DNA of 64,000 nucleotides from Gentiana macrophylla (taxonomy: Eukaryota; Streptophyta; Magnoliopsida; Gentianales; Gentianaceae): positions 24,654,558-24,718,557 of the forward strand of contig CM047814.1 of assembly GCA_026214975.1 (NCBI GenBank). The letters are read 5' to 3'. A program made the position numbers and the translations under genes. Positions 23,705 through 37,871 of the stretch are shown one piece after another (the stretch's first letter is position 1; every line of letters begins with the position of its first letter). The notes beneath the pieces are model-generated. The model ran no database searches. It was not told where the DNA came from and was given only the letters and a program-made list of their open reading frames with translations.

Positions 23705-24240
23705 TATACATTATTTGACGTAGTTAAATCATCGAAACACTATTTATTTATTGTGTTTATCTTAAATTTATTTTTATTTTTAAAGAGAAAATGAAAACAA
23801 CATTACAAATTACTCATTTTGTTTCTATTCAAATGTTCTAAATGATAAAAACACACAAATTAACGAGAAGAATTATTATTTTGACTTTAGCACAAAAATG
23901 AAAAGGAAAAAAAACCTTGAATATAAATTATAGATTTTTGGCAAGAGGGATAGATTTTCTAATAAATAATGCTTCAAGAAAACTGGAGATTAATCAGGAT
24001 AAAAATAGTGTAACTTCAAACAATATCCTTTTTTTTATTAATTTTATTTAATGCTTTTATACCAAAAAAATAAAAAGGATTAAATGTGAGATTCTCATTC
24101 AAATTCGGTTACGATCCATAAAATCTGTCATTTAATGGTGCAGTAATTATAGGAATTTGATTCTTTCTAAAATTGTTATCCAATTTCAAAACAAAAAAAA
24201 AAAATTTAAACCAAAAACACAATCATGAGCACGCTTTCAG

Positions 24241-24352
<112 letters not shown>

Positions 24353-24401
24353 TTGTTGAAATAACAATAACACGTAAAGAATAAATCTTATAAGAATGAT
24401 A

Positions 24402-24655
24402 ATTTCTAACATATAGTAAAGATATGAATGAAGTAACAGTAACACGTGAAATAACAATGCAATAAGAATAATTATTTCCAACATACAGTGACAATTACGA
24501 GTGAGCTAAGAGTCACAAATGACATAACAATGCAATGAAAAGCATCATTTCCAACACATAGTAACAATTACGAGTGTAGTGGCAGTAAAAAATGCAGTAA
24601 GAACGCAATAAGAATGATTATTTTTTATATATAGTAACAATTACGAGTGAAGTAT
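24402..24655. repeat. 73-bp minisatellite, about 3.5 units
   Basis: Unit starts at 24402, 24474, 24547 and 24620 are marked by ATTTCYAACAYATAGTRA-like sequence. Each is followed by a GTAACAATTACGAGTGA-type segment and an ATAACAATGCAATAAGAA-type segment. Units have diverged by substitutions and small indels. Confidence 0.8.
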
Positions 24656-25660
24656 CAAGCTTCAAGCATAAAATGTGAGATGTAAAAGTGTCTGATTTTT
24701 ATTATAGACTTTAAATGTGAGAAAGTTATCATAGACTCTATTTCTATTTTATTTTTAAAAGTTTAAATAAATTGATTTGCATATTTAATATTACTCCTCA
24801 ATTTATGGCAGGACGTTCACTCTAAATTATGGCATAACATTTACTCCCTCCTTTCAAAAAAAAAAAAAAAAATCATAGGTATTTCGTTTCATCTTCTATA
24901 AATTTGTCCATTTAATCATACAAAATGAAAGTTGTCATCTCATCCTTATTTATGACTTTTTTTTTGTCATCCAGCCCCCTCCCCCAATAAATTAACGCCA
25001 ATGTTTTTTTTTTCCTTGAAATATAATTAACACCAATGTTGAATATTGTAACTACCTCATTTTTATTTGACATAGTTAATTTTTCTTAAAGTATGATTAT
25101 ATTTCCAAAATATTATTTATTGTGTTTTGTCTAAATATATCTTTATTTATTAAGGAATTGGAGTACGAAGATTACGTTGCATTAATTATATTTGTCATTT
25201 TGGTGTTAAAGGCAGAGTATTAACTGTTTTTCTTAATATGTGTTTTTCAACTACGATATTTAAATAGAAACGGTATGAGTATTAATTATTTTATTTCCTT
25301 AATATAATAGGAGTGTGTATTAATAAAACAAAAAATGTAAACTTGATACAATTATCGTAAAATAAGTGAGATATGAAAGAAAAAAATAGGTTTAAGTTTA
25401 TGTTTACTTTGTATATGTTTTTTTAATAAAGAAATGTATAATACAACTTATTCATTTTAACACAATAAAAATATATAGATGTAAGTTTGATGTATATACA
25501 CATTCATATGATATAACTTGTAAATAAATACTGCACCATAACTCTTTTCATTTGAACAAAGATATCTCACAATTATAACATAACGTTAAAGTGAGATAAT
25601 GTTTTACTATTAAAAATGCATAGTAATTGGTGCAGTCACTATAAATTTTTTTCCTTCTAT

Positions 25661-26056
25661 TAAGATACAATTTTCCAATTGAGAAAGGGTAGCAGATCTT
25701 TGAATATAAAATAAATAGATTTTCGATCCAGGTTGAAAGAGCTATTGACCAAGTTTTATCTCTGAGTAAGAGTCAGACTTTACGGACACTATTCAAATCA
25801 AACTTTAAATTTGTCGGACCAGTAGATTCCGTATACCGGAGGCTTTAAGTAAAAAAATAAATACTTCGATCTATTTTTTTTTTTCAGTTTTGATTACAAA
25901 ATAATGCCGAATAACATAACAAAAGGAAACATAGGAAATCTTATTCTACAACTACTTCATCATTTATTTATTTTTCAGAACTAATTCATCATTAAAAAAA
26001 AAAACAAAAAAAAAATGGAGCTAAATAAAAAAATTAATAACATTTTTTTTGCTTAA
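25661..26056. other. 3' flank of the UGT gene
   Basis: AT-rich, with poly-A/poly-T runs. No gene seen. It should contain the UGT 3' untranslated region (transcription runs leftward). Confidence 0.5.
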
Positions 26057-27496
26057 TTAATGTTTGATAACACATCTCCTCTTAATCTCGTCGAGCAACT
26101 CCTGCACATTGCGTTCAGAAGATCCGCCTTTAGCTACGGCGGCCTCCGCCTTCTTCTTCCACTGAATCGCATTCTCTCTCATCTCTTCCACCTTAGGACC
26201 ACTAGTTGCCTGCCGGAAACACTCTTCGATTTCCTCTCTCGGTACAATTCTGTTCTCAGCTTCACCTCTACTCATTCTAATCCCAATTTTAAACTCATCG
26301 ACTAAATACTTAGCATCAAGTACTTGATCACCCCACTGTGGGTACGCCACCACCGGAACGCCGCTAGATATGGCTTCCAACGTCGAATTCCAGCCGCAAT
26401 GAGTCACGAAACAGGCTACAGAAGGATGAGCTAAAACTTGCTCCTGTGGACTCCATTGAACAACTTTACCTTTGTCCCCTGCTTTTTCCCAAAAATCCAC
26501 TGGTAAAACATGAGGTTTAAGATCGAATTCTTTAGACGGAGGTTTGAGAACCCACAAGAAATTCACCCCGGAATTCAAAATCCCATACGCCATCTCTGTA
26601 ATTTGTTCCTGTTTCAAGTAAACTATGCTTCCAAAGGAGATATAGACAACAGAGGAAGGTGGTTTTGAGTCTAACCATTCTTTGCAATCATCTGCTTTGA
26701 GAATATCACCACTAATTTTTGAGGTAGAATCTTGTTTTTGGATTTTGAACATGGGTCCTATCGGCTTAATGAGACAGAGCTTAGACATATGGTCTATAAC
26801 ATCTTGCTCAAGTTCATAAAACGTATCCATCAAAACACAGAAATTCTTGGTCAAATTCTTGAATTGGCCCAAAACCGCTCGACCCAAAAACGGGTACGGA
26901 TCTCCGGGAACCAAGAAACTCGGTACCTCGTCGTGCTTCAACAATGGTATCCCGGGCAACTGAACATCAATTTTAGGCTGAGACTCACTTGGAAAAGGGA
27001 CTAGACCATGGTAGTAATGGTAGTAAGATGAAAAACTAGCACAAGATTGAACCCATAGTGTAGCACTTGGGATTTGAAGATCTTCAGCAATATCAGAAAC
27101 CCATGGAAGAAACGGATTTATAATTATACAAGAAACAGGGGTACCTTTTTCCTCATATTTTTTGAGCATTTTCGGAAGTTTTTGCCTCCCAATTTGCTCC
27201 AAATGATGCATGTAAACATCAAGGTCCCATGGTCTCGAGCCATCCAATTCCCATTCATCATCGAAGAACTCGAACCGGATTAATCCTTCTTCTCCGACCC
27301 GAGTAGTCTGATCATCCTCGATGTTATTAACTTTCTTGATTTCCCTTCCGATGATGTCCGGTGCCGACAAGGTTACCATAACCGGACCCCTTGAGGCCAG
27401 GATTTTCCCTAACCTTAAGAGTGGGTTCACGTGTCCTTGGCCGGGGAAGGAGACTAAGAAAATATGAAGAAGATTTTTGTTGGATTCTGAACCCAT
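26057..27496 (-). CDS. UGT84A: UDP-glucosyltransferase, UGT84A type (phenolic acid glucose-ester forming)
   Basis: An intact intronless gene of 479 residues, the usual length for plant family-1 glycosyltransferases. UGT84A enzymes move glucose from UDP-glucose onto the carboxyl group of phenolic acids such as hydroxycinnamic or gallic acid in the cytosol, forming activated glucose esters for tannins and related esters. Visible: N-terminal [15 protein letters not shown] with catalytic His22; acceptor-side [35 protein letters not shown], characteristic of the UGT84 group; and a complete 44-residue PSPG sugar-donor box from Trp348 to Gln391 with HCGWNS and a final Gln typical of glucose donors. 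The usual partner Asp of the catalytic His aligns roughly with Asn127. There is no signal peptide. Family is sure; the acceptor is inferred. Confidence 0.93.
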   Translation of the reverse strand: MGSESNKNLLHIFLVSFPGQGHVNPLLRLGKILASRGPVMVTLSAPDIIGREIKKVNNIEDDQTTRVGEEGLIRFEFFDDEWELDGSRPWDLDVYMHHLEQIGRQKLPKMLKKYEEKGTPVSCIIINPFLPWVSDIAEDLQIPSATLWVQSCASFSSYYHYYHGLVPFPSESQPKIDVQLPGIPLLKHDEVPSFLVPGDPYPFLGRAVLGQFKNLTKNFCVLMDTFYELEQDVIDHMSKLCLIKPIGPMFKIQKQDSTSKISGDILKADDCKEWLDSKPPSSVVYISFGSIVYLKQEQITEMAYGILNSGVNFLWVLKPPSKEFDLKPHVLPVDFWEKAGDKGKVVQWSPQEQVLAHPSVACFVTHCGWNSTLEAISSGVPVVAYPQWGDQVLDAKYLVDEFKIGIRMSRGEAENRIVPREEIEECFRQATSGPKVEEMRENAIQWKKKAEAAVAKGGSSERNVQELLDEIKRRCVIKH

Positions 27497-27609
27497 TTTT
27501 TCTTTCTTTCTTTGAAAAGATGAAACAAGACAAGAGGCGATTTCTACAACACACTTGCTGAGAAATTGAAAGATAGACTAAGGCAAATGATAAACACATA
27601 CAGTAGCCG

Positions 27610-27620
27610 GTATATATAAC
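27610..27620 (-). promoter_or_regulatory. TATA box of the UGT gene (candidate)
   Basis: On the minus strand TTATATATACC lies about 115 bp upstream of the UGT ATG, a plausible distance for a plant core promoter with a short leader. Confidence 0.5.
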
Positions 27621-27664
27621 ACCGTGTTTTGTTCACAAAAATTATACATCCATTTTAAAATATA

Positions 27665-28005
27665 ATTCATTTTGAATGTTTTTATACAGATTAAAAAAAT
27701 CATTTTGAATGTTTTTATACAGATTAAAAAAACGGTTGAATGTCATAAATTTGAATGTTAAATGTTTTAAATGTCATTGACTATCATTAATGCAATAGTT
27801 GTTAAAAGTTGTTAGGGTAATAAATGAGGGGTAAGTGGGAAGAAAGAGTAATAAATATTAGTAATGTAGACTGATTTATATGGTTGAATGTCATAAATTT
27901 AAATGTTAAATGTTTTAAATGGCATTGACTATCATTAATACAATATTTATTAAAAGTTGGTAGGATAATAAATGAGGGGTAAGTAGAAAGAAAGAGTAAT
28001 AAATA
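27665..28005. repeat. Tandem duplications in the UGT 5' flank
   Basis: A 31-bp unit with GAATGTTTTTATACAGATTA occurs twice at 27665-27727. A larger unit of about 148 bp starting GGTTGAATGTCATAAATTT then occurs twice (about 27732-27880 and 27881-28005). The second copy abuts the Stowaway element. Confidence 0.75.
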
Positions 28006-28273
28006 CTACCTCCGGTCCAAAATATAAGTCATCCTACACTTTTCTACTGTCCATAATATGTTTCATTCTACATTACCAATCTGAACATTTATTGCTTTTT
28101 CTCTATTTTAACCTTAATTTATTATGAATTCAACAACTTTATTACTTAACAACTATCAGATTAATGATAATAAGGGTATTTTAGGCATTTAACCTTCAAA
28201 TTAATGACATTCAACCAATTCCTTAATCTGTGTGAAAACTCCTAGGATGACTTATATTTTAGACCGGAGGTAG
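28006..28273. mobile_element. Stowaway MITE
   Basis: 268 bp, flanked by TA on both sides, with long terminal inverted repeats: CTACCTCCGGTCCAAAATAT and the complementary ATATTTTAGACCGGAGGTAG. No coding capacity; mobilised in trans by mariner-type transposases. Confidence 0.9.
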
Positions 28274-28503
28274 TATTAGTAATATAAAATGACTTATATT
28301 GTAAAAATAAAATGACTTATATTTTAATACGGAGTTAGTAAACGATTAAGACAAAAAAGAAAAAAAGAAAAAAAAAAAAAAAAAACATATGTCACAATAA
28401 ATATCAACGAAACGTTTTCATATCATTTTAGTAAATAGTAAAGTCATTCATGAATAGAGTAAAAATATTATCTAGTGGTCCCAAATGTTAAGAAAAAAAT
28501 GTA

Positions 28504-29015
28504 CTCCCTCCGTCCCGTAATATAAGTCTTTTTAATTTTTTTGTGGTGTCCCAAAATATAACTCCTTTTCATATTTCAATACAAGATTAATGCATTGTTT
28601 TCACTTTCACATTAAACAATGCAATATTATAAGCCACTCACAAAAAATAATACTCCCTCCGTCCCATTTTTTTTTCACGCGTTTCTTTTGTTTTTCTCAA
28701 AATAAGTGCTCACTTTGTCATTAATTCTAAATTTCTTCAAGACTTTTCTCTTTACAATATTTGCAATAAAAATATGTAGATTAAATCCTCCAACAACAAC
28801 TTAAAGGCATAAGTGTAAAAATATTAGATTATTTAATATGATTCAAAGCATTAACTACACTTTTCTTAATCTGTGAGAAAAGTCAAACAGGACAAATAAA
28901 ATGGGACGGAGGGAGTACAATACTTTGCCTTGAAATTTTAAAAAGGAACTCATTTATTATTATTTTTAATCTGTGTGAAAAGTCCAAAAAAACTTATATT
29001 GCGGGACGGAGGGAG
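28504..29015. mobile_element. Stowaway MITE (outer of a nested pair)
   Basis: TA-flanked, with ends CTCCCTCCGTCCCGTAATAT and ATATTGCGGGACGGAGGGAG. It is split by a second Stowaway element at 28653-28915. Without that insertion it would be about 247 bp, normal for the family. Confidence 0.88.
28653..28915. mobile_element. Stowaway MITE (inner of a nested pair)
   Basis: 263 bp, TA-flanked, ends CTCCCTCCGTCCCATTTTTT and AAAATGGGACGGAGGGAG. Its own TA duplication lies within the outer element, so it inserted later. Confidence 0.88.
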
Positions 29016-29758
29016 TACTTCCGAAAGCGATGAGACCGAGAAGAGTTATTGCGCAACGGTTATTGAAAGTTATATCAAGTGGATGGATGTGATACATCCA
29101 CTTCATACCTACACACATCTATTGTGCGAAAGTGAATAAGTTGAATGCATCTCATCTCTCCATTTGGTATAACCTGTCAAATCACTGATGCACCATAATT
29201 TTTCTCGAATGAGACCACCATAAAATTATATTAAGATTATTTATGGTAAACAGTTAATCATGAAATGAATGGCTTTTTTTTTTTTTTTTGTTGTGAATTT
29301 TTGTTTTGTTTTGTTTTTATTTTAGTTTTTAAATTTTTATTGTTGTTGTTGTTGAGAAAAATAATATAGTCTATTTGAAGAATTTACAATTTAATAAAGT
29401 GGTTAGGTGTTATTATTACAATTGTTGTAAAATAATGAAAAATGGATGAATATATAATAAATTAAATGTAAAATGAAGAAAAACATAATAAATGATTTTT
29501 TAATATTGTACATAGAGTTATATTATGAAATTAAAAAAAAAATGAATTTATATTTTTAAGATGGGGAATCGGATTTGGCATTTATCGGTGAAAATCGCGG
29601 CTCGATTCGCATTCCACCCTGAATAAAATTCACATTCCCCTCTCATAGTCATAGTTATATATAAGCGCAATTTACGCCGGAAATGCATTGTGTTCTTCGA
29701 TTAACCTCTCTCTCACACCTCATGGATCGGGGGTGAGGGACTTTAATTGTAGGCTTAC

Positions 29759-29798
<40 letters not shown>

Positions 29799-30249
29799 AG
29801 ACGGATGAGTACGTACGTTCTTAAGACGAGTGGAGTCATTTTCGTATGAGAGGAAATCCTTTCGTCCAAGGAAGTTCGAAGTTGGAAGCTGGGATCATTT
29901 GTATGGTCATTGAAATTTATAGAAAGCTGTTACACGAATTTTGCTTGATATAGGGTAATTCTTGTGTGGTGTTTTCACATGGTGTGGAGATATCGTGTGG
30001 CTAAATACATATCACACAGTTTTAGATTTATTCTCAGATTTAAACGCGTGGCTCGATCGTTTCACTCGTCACTTCACTTCCAATTCCTCACAACACAATT
30101 ATTTTCCCTTGATATATGCCCTGTAATGAAAGAAATGGAAATGAACTTTTAACTTATAATTCCTCATTAAAAAAAAACCTTATAATTCCTCATTTTCTAC
30201 GGAGTAAACAAAAAAAAAAAAAAGGTCTCGTTGAACTGATACATGTATA
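29016..30249. other. Intergenic, AT-rich
   Basis: No gene or classifiable TE seen. It holds poly-T runs, a short (TA)n run (29763-29793) and a poly-A run near 30210-30223. Confidence 0.5.
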
Positions 30250-30893
30250 GTGATGATGCTGGAAATCGTCGGGTGATAAATCCGGAGTCTTCTTTCTCTG
30301 AGTGGCAATCGCCTCAAGGCGGAACCCTAAAAAGAGGTGAAACGGGGAGGGAGGGGAGGGGGAGGGGTGTTTGTACGGTGGTTTAGACCGCACTTGAGAA
30401 ATTGTATCTCAAATTGCCTACGTATCCAATGCCTGTATTGGAATCAAGTCTCCATAGTTTCTTAGGATTTGTTTATATTGAGAGGGGAATGTGCCCTAGT
30501 GTTGCGCGTAACGTGTCCATGTTGGACTCTAATTTCGCGTTCCATAATGAAGAAAAAAAGACGATTTGATCTTCTTGATTTTATGAGATAATTATTGATA
30601 TATTTTGAATGTCAGGATCAGAGCCTTTATGGCTAAAGATTCCTTCCGGGTCTATCTGATACCAAAAGCACGTGGGGAATTGGCTCCGAGATAAACTTAG
30701 GCTGAGCCGCAAGGGCTCGTTTATGCCTAGGCCGACCTGCCGAGGTTGGAGAATAGCCAAGCAGTGCTCAGCTAGAATTCTTGGGGCTCTTGGCCCTTAA
30801 AGTATTGACTTCTTGCCTCCATTTATTGTTAGACGATCGGGGATGACACGTGGCGAAATGGCAATGTCCGACCTCCGTCATATAGCAACATAC
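30250..30893 (+). repeat. Unclassified dispersed repeat, copy 2
   Basis: Second copy of the repeat at 21103-21711 in the same orientation, with the same ordered landmarks. A G-rich insertion (GGGAGGGAGGGGAGGGGGAG near 30346) distinguishes it. Confidence 0.7.
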
Positions 30894-31117
30894 CTACGGA
30901 TAGATTATCAATGCAACATATCCTTTAAATTTTAAGGAAACTTAGGGGCCGTTTGTTAACACAATTAAATGCTTATTTTGAAAACTTTAAATGATGGTTA
31001 CATTAATGTTTGATAAAAAATTAAATCATCACTTATTTTATTAAGATCCTCTGAATGCATTTGAAGAATTTTCAGCGATAATAATGTTACTACTTATATC
31101 TAAATTGCGCTTCTTCT

Positions 31118-31260
31118 CAGAAATTGGAAAATCAGGTCGTGTCAGGCACTCAGGCCTGTGAGTTGCAAATCAGGTCATGTTTTTTCTGACATGGAAAATA
31201 AGGTAAGGATAAGGATCCTTAAGTTCAAACGTAGGGAAACATTACGTTTAAACGTAGGGA
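31118..31260 (+). repeat. MULE left terminal inverted repeat
   Basis: Aligns with the complement of 43950-44112: shared GAAATTGGAAAAT, AGGTCGTGT, TTGCAAATCAGGTCATG, ATGGAAAATAAGGTAA, AAGGATCCTTA and the palindrome TACGTTTAAACGTA. The left copy has about 20 extra bases (AGGCACTCAGGCCTGTGAG) after AGGTCGTGTC. Confidence 0.88.
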
Positions 31261-32824
31261 AGTGGCAATTAAGGTTGGAAGTGGTAGATGACAATTAAGG
31301 TTGTTGTAAAGATATTTGTTCAATATACACCACATGAACGAGCCATTTCTCTCATTCCTTCAAAGTCGTTCAAATTAATCTCAATTTTCTAACCACTTCT
31401 TCATCTTTCAAGTCCATTTCTTCATCATTCAAGTGCTCAAATGGGTAAGTTTTTGCTATGTAATTTGTCTTAATACGTGTTTTAAGTAGGTTGTTTATGT
31501 AATGTTTATACATCTAAGTAGTGTGTTTAAGTGTTTTCTTAGTGTTATTCTTTAGGGTTTAGTATAAGTATGTTTTGTTTCTATTTGTGATAAATTTATT
31601 TATGTAGGGTTTTGAATTACTATATTGAATGTCTATATTGCATTTTAAGTTGTTATTTAAGTTGATATTGAATGAGTTAATAATGGCTTGAATTGGATTT
31701 TTTTAAAACAGATAATCGCAACACTATGATTGTTGTCTCGATCAACGGAAAATTTACGTACGATCCTCTCTATAACCTGTGGAATCATGTAAATGGATCG
31801 ATGTTCTCATTATTTGTCCCAAAGAACATAAGATTGAATGCGTTATTGGATAAATTGCATGTGAGGCTTGGTATTGATCAGTCTGATTCAAAGCTCGGCA
31901 TAAAAGCTTTGTTTACTTATAGTAGTGTGGGGAATATACCACCTGATGATATCTTAGACGACGAGACACTAAATGGTTACATCGAAGCGGCCTCTGACAG
32001 TAAAAATGTAATTTTTTGCATGAATGCCACACCAGTAAAGGCAAACAATGAACCGATAACGAGGATGATGGCATTGATTTAAATCAAGATTACAATGCCC
32101 CGGATGATAACAATAATTGGATTAGAGTCTTGATAATTTCCCTTCTCCGGTACAAGAACTTGCTAGAGATCCAAATTTTAATTCGTTCGAACAACAATAT
32201 GGATGTAGTGGGTTTGAAAACCATGTTTCTACACAAAGGCTTGGTGAAGCTTGGACCAACCGCTTCAATATCAACCAATGCACTCAAGTCATAATCTTTC
32301 AAATCAACCTTCAAGTAGTCCTGTTCGTGTTGAAATGGTTGGTGAATACTCGCTCCGCTTTGAATTCGGTCCTTCAAGTTATAATGTTTTAAATAGCCAA
32401 TCATACCATCCGTTTTAGTATCCTCCTAACCAACCTTCAAGTAGTCGAGCTCCACCTATCCAACAGCCATATAATTTGTTTGGTGGATCAGTCACTAGTT
32501 TTTTGGCTTCTCCGTTTGCACCTCATATTCAAACTGATAAGGATGACAACAATAATCAGGGTGCCAATGCTAGGGCAAGTGTACGAAAAGATTATTCATG
32601 GAGGATTCCCACATTTGAAGATAATGATTTACCGAAGTGTTTATCCACCGGTACATTACAAATGAATGATGTCTACGAATTGTTCATTGGGAAGAAATAT
32701 GATTCGAAAGAAGATTTTAATTTGAAAATAAAATCGTATGCGGTTGCCAATAATTTTCAGATGAGCTTGGGTAGGTCGGACACACGTTGCTTGTATTACA
32801 TATGTCTTAACGATACATGCAAAT

Positions 32825-34698
<1,874 letters not shown>

Positions 34699-36669
34699 CA
34701 AATGGCATGTAAGGGCGAAAAGGGTGAAGGTGAATACAAATGTCTCACGTACATTTTCGATCACAATGTTGAATGATGTGCATACTTGTGCCTCTCAGAA
34801 TGCGGATAATGATAATCGACAAGCAACACCTATTGTTATTGCGAGTCTGCTAAGTCAGAAAATAGAAGAACTCGACAATGAGTATACCCAGACAATTATG
34901 GGGGAAATGCTCACAACTTACAGTGTACAGTTGACTTATGACCATGCATACCAAGCTCACGAGATGATGAGAATGATGGTTAGAGGTTCACCGACGGTGT
35001 GTTACAATGCGTTACCATCATACTTGTGGATGTTGCGTAAGGCCAATGAAGGGACCCATGTTGACTTTCGGCTTGACAATCTGGGAAGGTTCGGTAGTTG
35101 TTTCATGTCTTTAGGAGCAAGTCATCGTGGGTTCAAGTTTTGTCGACCTATTTTGTGTGTGGACGCCACTCATCTAAAAACCCGTTTCTCAGGGCAACTA
35201 TTTATTGTTGTTGTTGTAGATGCCGGTGACTACCTATTCCCTGTAGCCTGCGGTATTGCTCAAAAAGAATGCAATGATTCATGGGGGTATTTCATGAGAC
35301 AATTGAGGGTGGCCATTGGAGGTATCTATGATGAAAATTTGAGCTTTATATCTGACAGACACAAGCGGTTGGTCAGGTATTTCCTAAAGCATATCACGGT
35401 GTTTGCTATCATCATTTAAAGGACAATCTATCAAAAAAATGGAAGGATTACGGTTTTTGTGAAGACACATTCCATCAAGCAGCCTATGCATTCTCGAAGG
35501 CCAAATTTATCTGAAAGTACGCCCTGATCAAGGCACAATGTCTTGGCGCATATCTAAAATTAGAAGAAATAGGTGCTGAAAGGTGGGCGCGTGCCGAATT
35601 TCCTGGGAAAAGATATGCCTTAAGGACAAGCAATTACGCTGATAGTTTCAACTGTGATTAGAAGAGCTCGTCGTTGGCCCATTCCTAGCCTCTTAGAATT
35701 CATTAGAGCTACACTGTAGAGATGGTATAATGAAAGACGACAGAAGGCGCTTGATTGTGCGACTGTGTTAGCACCGGAGATCGATGCAATAGTGGCTTCG
35801 AATATTACTGCTAGAAGGAAGTTCAGGGTTAAGCCTATTAACCCCGATGAGTTTGAGGTTCATGGAAATAACTTTCTCCATGGGGTGGTAAATCTACGAG
35901 AAAGGACTTGTTATTGCGGGTTTTTTTTTCCAGAAAATGGAAATACCGTGTACTCATGCTATAACAGCTGCAACAACACGCAGAATTAGTCCACCCGAAC
36001 TCTGTTCGCCATATTATAGTGCTGAATGTTTCAAGGATATTTACATGGGTAGCATATATCCAGTTCCTATCAGGGAGGATTGGGATTATCTGGAGGCGGT
36101 AAGAAACATGAAAGTCAGAGTGCCTAATATGAGATATGCGCCTGATGCCAGTGGAGCTCCAAGAAGAGGTAGAATTAATACCACTAGAATCCCTTCTGAA
36201 TGGGAACGTCCAGGACATCAGAATGTATGTAGTAACTGCAAACATCCAGGACATAACAGAGCCAGTTGCACGCAATACCGGTAGCGAACCATTGTTTTGT
36301 TATGGTGATATTAGAATGGATCGTTATTGTGTATCGTATTAATGGATTGTAGTAAGTTAAAATGGATTGTAGTAATGTTTGTATTAAGTTATTAATCGGA
36401 ATGAAGTTTGTCTTGTATTACACTATCTCTATAAAACGAACAATTGCTGTGTAATTGTCGAAGCAAAAATAGTTGATAGGAAATGATAAGTAGTAAAAGC
36501 ATACGGGGCTTACAATCAAAAAAAGAAAGAGTAATGATATGTTGGCTTACATACGGGGCTTACATACATAAAAATAAGTAATGACACATTCAGATAACAA
36601 TAAGATGACGCTTAAATAAACCAAGGGTGATCATTAAATACGATAGGATGGAGCCTAAATAAATGCTCT

Positions 36670-37518
36670 TCAGTGTTTAGTAATCACCACATTAAACACG
36701 ACGTGATTTTCTCTGGGTTGATCAATGACTTCAAAGCTGCATTCATCTCCAACATTTAGGTCATTGTCCGTAATGAAGTCATTCAACCCGCTTAAACGAG
36801 CTTGTTGATAGTTTGCGACAATTCGAGCAGGCCATGATTCCCCTGTGGCAATTCGCAGTTCCACGGTCTTGTTTCGCAACATGTCGCTTGTTCTAGCAAA
36901 TGCCATTGGAATATTCTACAAATCACAAACATATTTAAATACTGTTACAAAGTGCAACGAGGAAAAAAGATAAAACAAGAAAACAACTAAAAATATTTTA
37001 ACATATCTCACCACATAATAACCATGTGAAAATGCCCATTTTCCAGCGTCGTCTGAAAATGGGGATTTTGGTTACCTGCACCTGCATCATCATCTGCATC
37101 ATCTTCTTCACTCTCGGACTCAGAAAAAGTCTTCTCATAAGAAGTGTGATCCAGCACAAAAGTGTCGAAAGTGAAATCCCCCCTGTGTTCAAACACTATA
37201 AACTTCCCCTCATTCAAGTCATGAGCGGCCACATACTCTTCCCAACCTTCCCCAAAGAAGCGAAGAACTCCATTGTCTACGGCTCCAACCCTCACTTCCC
37301 ATGTTGCTAATCGGCTTTTGAGAACAGCCCTATCTAGATTCCTCAGCGTGTCATTCAACCTATTAACGTATGCTAGAGGTAGTGTCTATGAAAAAAGAAA
37401 CATATCACGTTTGTTCAATCATAATATAAGTGATATAAATGTAAGTTAATTAATAACGACATACCAAACTTGTTGCGAAACCGCCACCAAGAACTTTAAA
37501 GAAACGATCAATATCCAT
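36670..37518 (-). CDS. MULE-borne protein with two B3 DNA-binding domains (REM-like)
   Basis: Three exons on the minus strand keep one open frame of 220 residues: 37518-37465 (MDIDRFFKVLGGGFATSL), 37385-37023 and 36915-36670. The first B3 domain spans residues 4 to about 105: RFFKVL, TLPLAYVNRL, WEVRV, LRFFGEGWEEYVAAHDL, FIVFEHRGDFTFDTFVLD. An acidic linker (SESESEEDDADDDAG) follows, then a second B3 domain: NPHFQTTLENGHFHM joined to NIPMAFARTSDML, ELRIATGESWPARIV, LNDFITDNDLNVGDECSFEV. Intron 2 uses a weak donor (ATG|GTTATT); other donors break the frame. B3 domains bind DNA in the nucleus, so a regulatory role is likely. No stop or frameshift is present, unlike its MULE neighbours. A captured host gene or a genuine element gene are both possible. 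Confidence 0.82.
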
Positions 37519-37555
37519 TTTCTTCACTGTAGATTAAAAATGGACATGAAAGATG

Positions 37556-37760
37556 AAGAAGTGGTTAGTTCAAATTGAGCACTTGAATGATGAAGAAATG
37601 GACTTGAAAGATGAAAAACTGGTTAGAAAATTGAGAATAACTTGAAAGACTTTGAAGGAATGAGAGAAATGGCTCGTTCATGTGGTGTATATTGAACAAG
37701 TACATGTACAACAACCTTAATTGCCATCTACCACTTCCAAACGTAGAGAAATGCACGTTA
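37556..37760 (-). promoter_or_regulatory. Promoter/leader of the B3 gene, inverted copy of the transposase leader
   Basis: On the minus strand this matches 31245-31443 in order: AAGTGGTAGATGRCAATTAA, GGTTGTTGTA, CACCACATGAACGAGCCATT, TCTCTCATTCCTTCAAAGTC, CACTTCTTCATCTTTCA-type sequence and TTCAAGTGCTCAA. It therefore supplies the B3 gene with essentially the transposase gene's promoter region. The copies are about as similar as the terminal repeats. Confidence 0.8.
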
Positions 37761-37871
37761 AACGTAGAAACACTAAGTTTGAATCAACGTTTAAACGTAG
37801 AGAAATTCACATTTCCATACGTTTGGACGTGGGTTCTCTACGTTTAAACGTAAGGATTCCCTACGTTCTCA
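37740..37871. repeat. Internal cluster of MULE terminal-type palindromes
   Basis: Holds AAACGTAGAGA, GTTAAACGTAG, ACGTTTAAACGT (37787-37798) and TACGTTTAAACGTA (37839-37852) plus a half-site ACGTTTGGACGT. The same motifs lie in both MULE ends but are not expected in the middle of an element. Confidence 0.75.

Noticed and set aside
24839..24860. Possible Stowaway end ACTCCCTCCTTTC
   Set aside because: No matching right terminus or TA-flanked partner was found.
35838..36275. 145-codon minus-strand frame
   Set aside because: Antisense to the SWIM and CCHC part of the transposase.
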